From positions 20,887,116 to 20,951,115 of the forward strand of contig CM037830.1 of the NCBI GenBank assembly GCA_021234535.1: DNA of 64,000 nucleotides, given 5' to 3'. Both the position numbers and the translations under genes were made by a program. The number at the start of each line of letters is the position of its first letter. Position 1 is the first letter of the stretch. The notes under the pieces were generated by a model. That model worked only from the letters and a program-made list of their open reading frames with translations, was not told where the DNA came from and made no database searches. Below, piece by piece: positions 26,601-35,200 of this stretch. Source of the stretch: Stichopus chloronotus. Its lineage: Eukaryota > Echinodermata > Holothuroidea > Aspidochirotida > Stichopodidae.

Positions 26601-29137
26601 ATTTAGCACAGCCCAGCAGATTCAATGTAAGCAAACATTTGGCGATTTATTTACAGAATGCAAGTTAGCTTCACGTGTAACGTTACACCCAGTCATGTAA
26701 ATTTAGATATGTCCACCTGCTAATGTTTCCGTATTTGTTTCTTGTTTCTTGACTACGTAAATACAATGCATGTGATAAGTCGATCGCGACTTTGTTTTTC
26801 TTCCAGTCGTTTCCATTTAAGGAGGACGTCACACCTGACAACGTACTGGAGGCTTCAGAGGAATTGGTCAATTTTACGAAGGATGGATCGTTTATGAGAC
26901 CAGCGATAGAGGAAACACTTGAACAAATTACCCAAATACGGAATACAACACAAGAGGTAATATTCAAACCCTGTGAATGATCTCACTATGTGTTTACAAG
27001 ACAGTTACCATGGTGAAATAACTCTCGTTTATCCTTCCACGAGTTCCCCGTGCATGCATGTGCACTGTACAAGTTTAAAGTAATGTTTAAAGTGTGCGAA
27101 GGGACCTGTTCATACATATTTTATGCTCGTAATGTATATCGCTGCATGGAGTAATAATTGAACGACACCAGAAGAATCCACTTCACGACCGGTTTACTCC
27201 TTTTTGGGACTCATCAGGCGACGGCAGGATTCGAACTCTGTAGAGCAGAAATGCAGGAAACCAACTATATTTTGAATTCATTAGCTACTAGGATCCAAGA
27301 CGGATTAACAAAAAGCACACGAAATTAAATATATATTGAATTCGATAAGTGGTGAGAGTCAATTGCGTGCTAACAAACGATAAATATATACATATTTATC
27401 CATAAAATGGATGGTAGTGCCTTTAATACCAACACAATGTGTGAGGAATGCGTGCTCTGATATTTCGAGGTACTATAACTCTCCATCAGAGACATGAGTA
27501 ATGGCGCAAACCATAAATACATCCTAGAACCCATAAACTCAGTTAAAACGCCTAGATCTCTGTTAAGGTCCCTCGTATGGTTATGGATGCGTAGGATTAG
27601 CCTACACTCCTCAGCTTTGTCTTTCTCGTCATTCTTAAATTTGCCATTCCAGGTACAGATATTAAGATTGAGTATTGCGGGGCCCGGGGACTAAAAGTGT
27701 TCGGCCTTAGAATAGCCTTTGAACTGTTGTAAAATAGTTTTTTTTTATTTGCGGTGTTTTAAAGGTAATCGGAATTTCGTCTTTGTTTCTTCAATGTAAT
27801 TGCCTTCATGAGTACACTAGTTGCACAAAAGTATATATGTATAGTCATGAAGGCTCTTTCTAATTTTTCTGATTTCTAATTTCTGAAGTGAAATGAACAT
27901 TTATGAAACAAAATTTCTATGAAAATCATACAAAAGTACACTTAAGTATATTAAATCTAACGCCATCTCTGTTTTCGTCTTCAGTAATCTGTTTCGTTTT
28001 CTCACAATCGTCTTGACATCTTGTACAGTCTTCGCAGCTTAACTGTTTCGACGATCTGCTACTCTTTTGTGTTCAGTCTCTACTTACTTTCATTCTCTGA
28101 TCGAGCAGCTACGGTATTTCTGATCCCCCTCTTTGCCTTCTTCCAAATTCAGGTAACGAATAATGTCGTGACGGTCATAAACGGAGTGATCGACGCCCTC
28201 AGTAACCAGAGAGTGGACGAACAGGACGAAAAGGACAACGAAAGCAACCAAAACTTTATCCTGTATCTGGAAGCGCAGATTACAAATCAACAAAGAAGCG
28301 GGCTGCAAATGAATATCTCGACGGACAACCTCGAAATAACGTCTTTCAAATTTGTCGATAACGCCGACAAAGGAATTGATCTGCATACTACTGACGAGAA
28401 GGATAAAGCCAAAGGAATACAAGTATCTTTTCCACCAGATTTATTGGAAAACACAAGACCTACTGATGGTAAGAGCTGTAAAACTGGAGTAAATTAAAAC
28501 ATCATCAAAAGAAGCATATGTTCACGCGTTTTGTTTTGTTTTTTTGTCGGGTGCTCCAGCTGACTGAAGCTCTCTCACGTTCTTCCTTCTAACAATAATA
28601 TTGCATTTACGTGGGGTATCAGCTGAAGATTGCCAAATATAAGTTTTCATTTAAATTATGGAGACTTACTTGTCATTTTTAGCAAATGATAAAAAGTGTT
28701 ATTGCTATGCAATCATTAGTAATTTACAGTGATTGAAGATGTACTTTTGTAAATATATTTGTGTATTGTTTTTTATTAAATATGGGACCCCCTTATTACG
28801 TAAACTGAAGGTCGTCTGCACTGCGTAATCCGAAACTCATATTAAATACACATACAAGTGGATGGAAACACAGAGGTATGGCAAACTCTAATTTACATTG
28901 ATGTTCGTCGACAGTTTGCCTTCTAATAATATGTTATTTAAAATCATCAAGTCAGCATCTCCTATCATATATGATAATTAAAATACAGGAATATTCGAAA
29001 CATCCATGCGTGTATCGATAATTTCATTGACGCTGTTTACAAAAAAATCAAGTTAGCTTTGAGATTCTTATAACGCTATAAAATGCAAATACTTCTTCCA
29101 TCAGTTGTTTGGCTGTTGTGGCTAGTGGTTCTAGTCG

Positions 29138-29204
<67 letters not shown>

Positions 29205-32200
29205 AAGGGATGCAGCGATGTCATTCAGACATCATCAAATCATTGGTTGTAGAGGATATTTTGGAGAATTTAGGATGACATTACAGAAGGGAGCTGCCAC
29301 GACAGCTCAAGATAAGAACGGGTTTTTATTTTGTGCCCCAAATTTCACGAATCGTACGATAAAGGTAACCTTGAGGGACAACGTACATGTGTCATGAAAA
29401 CCCGTCTCGCTGGACGATGGAATACCTGCACTCGTTATCAGTTCCTCGTGAAGTCGCAGTGCCTGGGGTGGATATTAAACAAGCCAATTCTGTAGCCACT
29501 GGCTATTTTGCAGGTGCTGCATCTAAAGACAGGGTATGAGTTTTTGGGGAGGATGGTCCCTCTGCTATGTCGACCCTTTTTTCTCTTCTCCCTCCACTGG
29601 TCTTCCTCATGATCCTGCTTCTTTCCGTATCTGATAACAAACAATGTATATAACAAATATTCATGAAAAGGAAAAACAACTGTTAGTAAACAATTTCATT
29701 GTTCAATTTGATTTGGATTTGTTTCATTTGCAGATGATTTCGATCCTGAAAAGCTTGTCGTCACCGTCATAGAGTATTTAAATCCAGTATTGTTTGAAAA
29801 TGAAATCACCAGGGGGGACCCAAGACGATTGACAAGTAACGTATTTGGGATACGAGTCGAAGGACGGGAAGTTAGGAATTTACCAATGAATTCACCCATA
29901 AAAATGACGTTTCCGATTTCTCAGGTGAGACAGCACAATTTTCGCATCACGGTTTGATGGTGAGAGTGAAGGCCGTAGTTCAGGAACCTCTGGCCTAAAA
30001 CGTTTATCTTTTATCCTCGTGAAGAGTCTAAGAGGAGGGCCCAGATGTCAAACTGTGCCGAACACTTCAGTATTTGATGGTGCTATAAAAAATGTAATTC
30101 AGTCTTTACGGACCCCTTGAAATGATAATGTTTCGAAAATGTAAGTTACTAATTGTAAAGGAAGGTACCCTCCATAACCTACATGATAGTGTTTGGGGTG
30201 TTACTTTACATTTTAGTTTCGTATCACAAACAGTGGAGGGTGGACAAATGTGTTTAAGTCCCCTATTTAAGAAGGAAACAAACGAACAACAAACACCAGG
30301 AAAATGGTTATAGATTGCTTTTCTTTCTTATATATATTACGAACGGTTTGTATTTTGCACTCTTAGTTTTGCTATCGATAACTGTTCATATTTATTCACA
30401 TGTCTCTGCATATATTATTTCTTGAAATACTCCAAGTGAAAGACATGAACAGCTGCTCTAGCTATTTATTTATTTTGTAATATTTCGTAATCTCAAATGT
30501 CAAACAGATTCCCTACACAAATTTTCACAAAGTTTCCATTTTCAATAAGGTTTGAGGTTCTGTCCTCCTGTTGACTCATTACCGGCTCAAATTAGAACGG
30601 AACGGATTATACACGAAAAGCTTTCATGTGTAAATAAAATACAAATATCTGTTTTGTTGGGTAGGAAGGGGCTTCTTCACATCCACTGACGTTGCCGCAT
30701 CCCGAAAGATTTGTACTATGAAATAACAATATTAAAACTGTTATGTCAGCTACTGTATAGAGTCAGGGGAGTCATCATGACGTAAATGGCTATGCAAAAT
30801 AACGCCACAAAATGAGAAACAATAAGTATTGTCTCAAGAATTTATTCTTTAACTTTCCCTGTTAGCTTGGCGGTTGGTAGTCCTTGCAAGTTGTGCCATT
30901 TCCTCTCTGTTTTTTTCTTTCTTCAGGAGTTTGAAAGCGCAGACGTTAACGGCAGTAAATCCTCCAATGAAAACAGCTCCTATATCCGATTAGTTCACAC
31001 TTGCTCTTTTTGGGACTTTGAACTGAACGAAGGCAAAGGTGGCTGGTCCTCAGAGGGCTGTGTGACCGTTTACGTCGATTCCGACTCAGTTCGGTGTAAC
31101 TGTAACCATCTCACCAACCTCTGCGTACTTGTGGTGAGTGAAGGGTCAGAGTATAAGGAAACCAGCCGATAGGCTACACGGAAAATATGGAAAATTTTTA
31201 TTTGCCAATTCGTATTCGCATTTTTGTGTAAATATAGAAGATAACGCAACTGTGAACGTGTTTACTTGTACTTACCTAAAGCTGTGGCAACTCATGGACA
31301 ATTACTTTGTTCGTGTGTTCTTACCATAACTACAATCTTGGACAAAATACCTTGGGACACCCCTCTCGGGCCCTGTTCAATGTTGGCTACAGGATTACTG
31401 CTCAAAGTGCTCATTCACTCCTTAAGCCCAATTTACCCTCTCACCTAAAATTCAGTATTATATTTGAAACGTACGGTCTCAACAATTTTGTCCAAGATAG
31501 TAGCTTCAGGTTAATTGGCATTAACATGCCCTGCATAGACTTTTGAGATTCTTGAGACTCTTTTCTTGAGACTTTTTTCATTCCACATTGCTCGTTGTCT
31601 TTCTTGTATCGTTTGCAATTGCTAAAATAACTATTTCCAGTTACTTACTTTGCTAACAAATGTATCGATATTGGTAAAACTTGATAATCGTGATTTGTTT
31701 TTTTTTTTATGTTCTCAGCATGAAACAGACAGTAAGGCATTGGAGTTGATCAACTTTGTTGGATGCATTATCTCCGTCGTGGGGTTAGCCGTTACGGTCC
31801 TCTTTTACATGTCAATGAGGTATGAAGAAATTAGTCAAGCAAATGACCTCACAAAACTTGAAAGCGATGTCACAAACTCAGACACACCAATTCGAAGGAA
31901 GCTTCTTGAGAAATGAAATCCCTTTGTTTGGTTTCTACCTAAATATCAACATTTTTCTCCTAGTATTTTCCTCCTTGTATTCGGCTAGTTATCATGGAGA
32001 TATATACACAATTAGTAAAAACACTACAATGTCATTGTTTAATAAAAGGTTAATCAACGCCTGGAGGTTAATGCAATCACTGAATGCACTCGGGATGCGC
32101 CCTGGTGCATTTACCCCTGATCGTGCATTATCCTGTAGTTAATAAATAACCGCATTTTCATTGAACGAACGCCGAGAAGGTAAACACCGTGATTCACCGC

Positions 32201-35200
32201 CTGTCAACAATGTTCGTGCGTGTTGGAAAAAGTGCCATCATTGTTTTGTGTAAGCTAGCAGACGACAAAACACTGTCAATCCTACGTGATTTTACCTTTA
32301 ATGCCCGGTCACGTCACTTAATTGGCCATTTATTTCCAAGCATGAATGGAATAAAGCTCAGTCAACGCTGCCGTGCATTACCATAGGATAATATACAATC
32401 GGGGGTTAATGCTGCGACCTCGTGCATGGCTTGCATTAACCCACCGATAAGAAACGGTCACCTGACTGAAATCGGCCAATAAGAGTTGGGGATTTTTACC
32501 AAGTATGTATGAACACTAAATAATGATTATTTCATGTGCCCGGAGGGTTTCACTTTGGAAGCCTGAATTGTGTTCTTTGAAAATATTGATATTCACTGTC
32601 AATGTGAAAACGAGTAATTAAATAGTTAAGAGACGATATGGATAGGCCTAACTAAAGAAATACTGACACTGCGCAATACTCCAAGCCGTTTGTTTTGCAT
32701 TTTAATGAAACTTTGAAAAGTCATATCTCACTCATGGTCATAGCTACAAACACAATTCCAACGGATTGTCATACAGGGTTTCACTCTACAACATGTAAGT
32801 GAAGTCAGTTTTTTTTCTAGATGCGTTCCACTTGGTCTTTAATTTAAAATTTAATAGTGTTTTGTAAGTTTTGCAATATCAGCTCCTCTTAATAATCAAT
32901 AGTGCTTGAAAGTGAGGGATACCAGCTCCTTTGTAATGTTTAAGTTTGCTCTGGAAGAGGTCGATATCTGTTCCTACCAATTTTCACTAGTATTCATAAT
33001 TGTGATTAGTGAAAGGCAACGGATCTTTGAATAGTTTGAACGCCTGAGCGTGTTCACTGTATAGTTGGATCACTGAATATATGTTACTGCTTGTGAACAG
33101 GTCAACTGTTAGTGACAAATCAGTGAATAGTACATTACTAAATAAAATGCGGAAATGACGTAACGACTTCCGATTTATGAGAGATGATGAGACGATCTCT
33201 TGTCTTTAAGTAACTTTCCAAATTGCCTGATAAAAATGATATTTCTGTTTTAATATATTTTTCCCTCCCTCTTTTGTCTTTTGTTTTCCGGTCTAAGGAA
33301 AGTGAGAAGTAAGCTTCCTCAGAAGATACTGCTCAATCTTTCACTCGCGTTGCTGGGATTTTATTTGGCCTATTTGCTCGGAATCCAGAGAAGAGAAATG
33401 AAGGACAAAATCCTGGAGGAGGTGGTGTGTCTGTCGTCTGCTGCTGTTATACATTACCTTGTATTATCGTCTATGGCCTGGATGTGTGTGGAGGCAGTAC
33501 ATATGTATCTACTCTTTGTGAAAGTATCGAAGACGACAGGGTCCTATTTTCTCTGTAAAGCGGGGATCTTTGCTTGGGGTAAGTAATAAAAAAAATAAAA
33601 AAACGATGATTTCAAGGATTGCAATATGTTTCATCATGCAGATGAGATCCTGATACAGCTGATGGAGGAAAATTAATCGAAGGCTGCAGCTTCAGTTGTT
33701 GGAATTAACAAGGATCGTGATTTGCATGCCATCACAATTTTCTGTTATGGAGATACAAAAACAATGGTGGATGGGCAGTGTGAAATGACTATGTCACCAA
33801 AAAGGGTACTTGGGTGTGATTTATATCAAACATACTTAGTGCAACGAATGGTAAAAACTGAGATATTTACGTGTAACTCGCATAACTTATATTTTTATAT
33901 ATGGCAAATTTATACGTTATAACCACTGTCGGATGCAAAGGGTAGGATGAGATGATATGGGGCCATGCCTCATCCAAAGTTGATCTTAAAAATTTGGTTT
34001 TGAGAACTCATACCTAGGAATCTCAATCTTTTTTTCGGAGAAAATTTACTACACAATCGTACACTATTTTGCGTATGAGGTGCATTCAGCTATAAACGAA
34101 AGTCCAAAACATTCCAAATAGGAGGGAAAACCCCTCCCCCATGCAATTGTATCACCAGTTTGGATCCGTTTGTGGTCATTCCTACAACTCTACTTAAAAG
34201 CTTAGTGTAATGTTTGGCACTATGAAAGGGATATAAGTTTAACATTTTAAAATATAAAAGGCTTCCGATAACAAACCTGATCAAGCTGCCTGAAAGGAAA
34301 CATTGTCAGTGTTTTGAAGGGGGGGGGGGGGGGTTGTGAGAAAAAATTATTTTAAGACAGTGATTGTAACTGACTCGCTACATAGAACAATTATGGTCCT
34401 GTTTGAAGTGTCTCGGTATTTTCAGAGGCAAGGAAGAATGATGTTACTACCAAATCAACATTCACATGTAAATAAAAGGGAAAAAAACGAAGTTACAGTG
34501 ACAGTTAACTTTCAGAGAAACACCACAATACTTAACTTAGAACTTAGGGTTACTAAAACATTTTCTTTGTCCTCTTGTTCATGTTTTTTTTTCATATTGT
34601 AATATTTCTCATAAAAATACCACTATTGTAATGTAAGCAACATTGTCGATAACAGACAACATAATCGCCTCTCTCGTGTTTTGTGTAGGCGCTCCTATTA
34701 TTCCGGTTGGAGTCAGCATTGCAGTCTGGAAAGATAGCTACATTGCAGAATCCTAGTAAGTACATTGAACCATAATCATAATAATACAATTATGTAAGTA
34801 AATTGCCAGCGTGTTTAATATAACTTAGCTCAGTGCGATTTAGGAAACCATTTTTCTTTCATAAAAATCTCAATAAAGTAGTGAGAAGTGAGTCTACCAT
34901 AGTACTTTATACGTAAAAATGATAAACCTCACTCAGGGTTAGCCACCTTAGCTTGAAGGACTTGGCATCTGAGTCGGATCGTTACAGATGCCGTCCTCGG
35001 CTAAACTCAAAGTATTAACTGATGACAATAGATAATCTATGTTACTATTAACTGTGATCCTGCTGGAGAATTGTTTGTGATGTAAAAAAAAAAGGACTGC
35101 GTGGATTGAAATGATTTACATGTATTTGTTTTAAGAGTAAGATGCTGTTCTGTTGTGTGTGTGATACTTATAACCTCCCGTAAATTGTGGCACTGGATAT

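Larger units (their letters stand above)
26957..28152 (+). other. Intron 5 of the receptor
   Basis: A phase-0 intron. Its middle (27160-27700) is a probable Penelope-like element remnant on the minus strand; nothing else is supported. Confidence 0.7.

Noticed and set aside
27225..27245. A tRNA-like T-arm word GTTCGAATCC on the minus strand
   Set aside because: No matching acceptor, D or anticodon arms; it lies within the probable retroelement remnant.
29083..29397. Open frame with a poly-isoleucine tract
   Set aside because: Produced by the ATC microsatellite inside intron 6; not in frame with the receptor and no splice sites support it.
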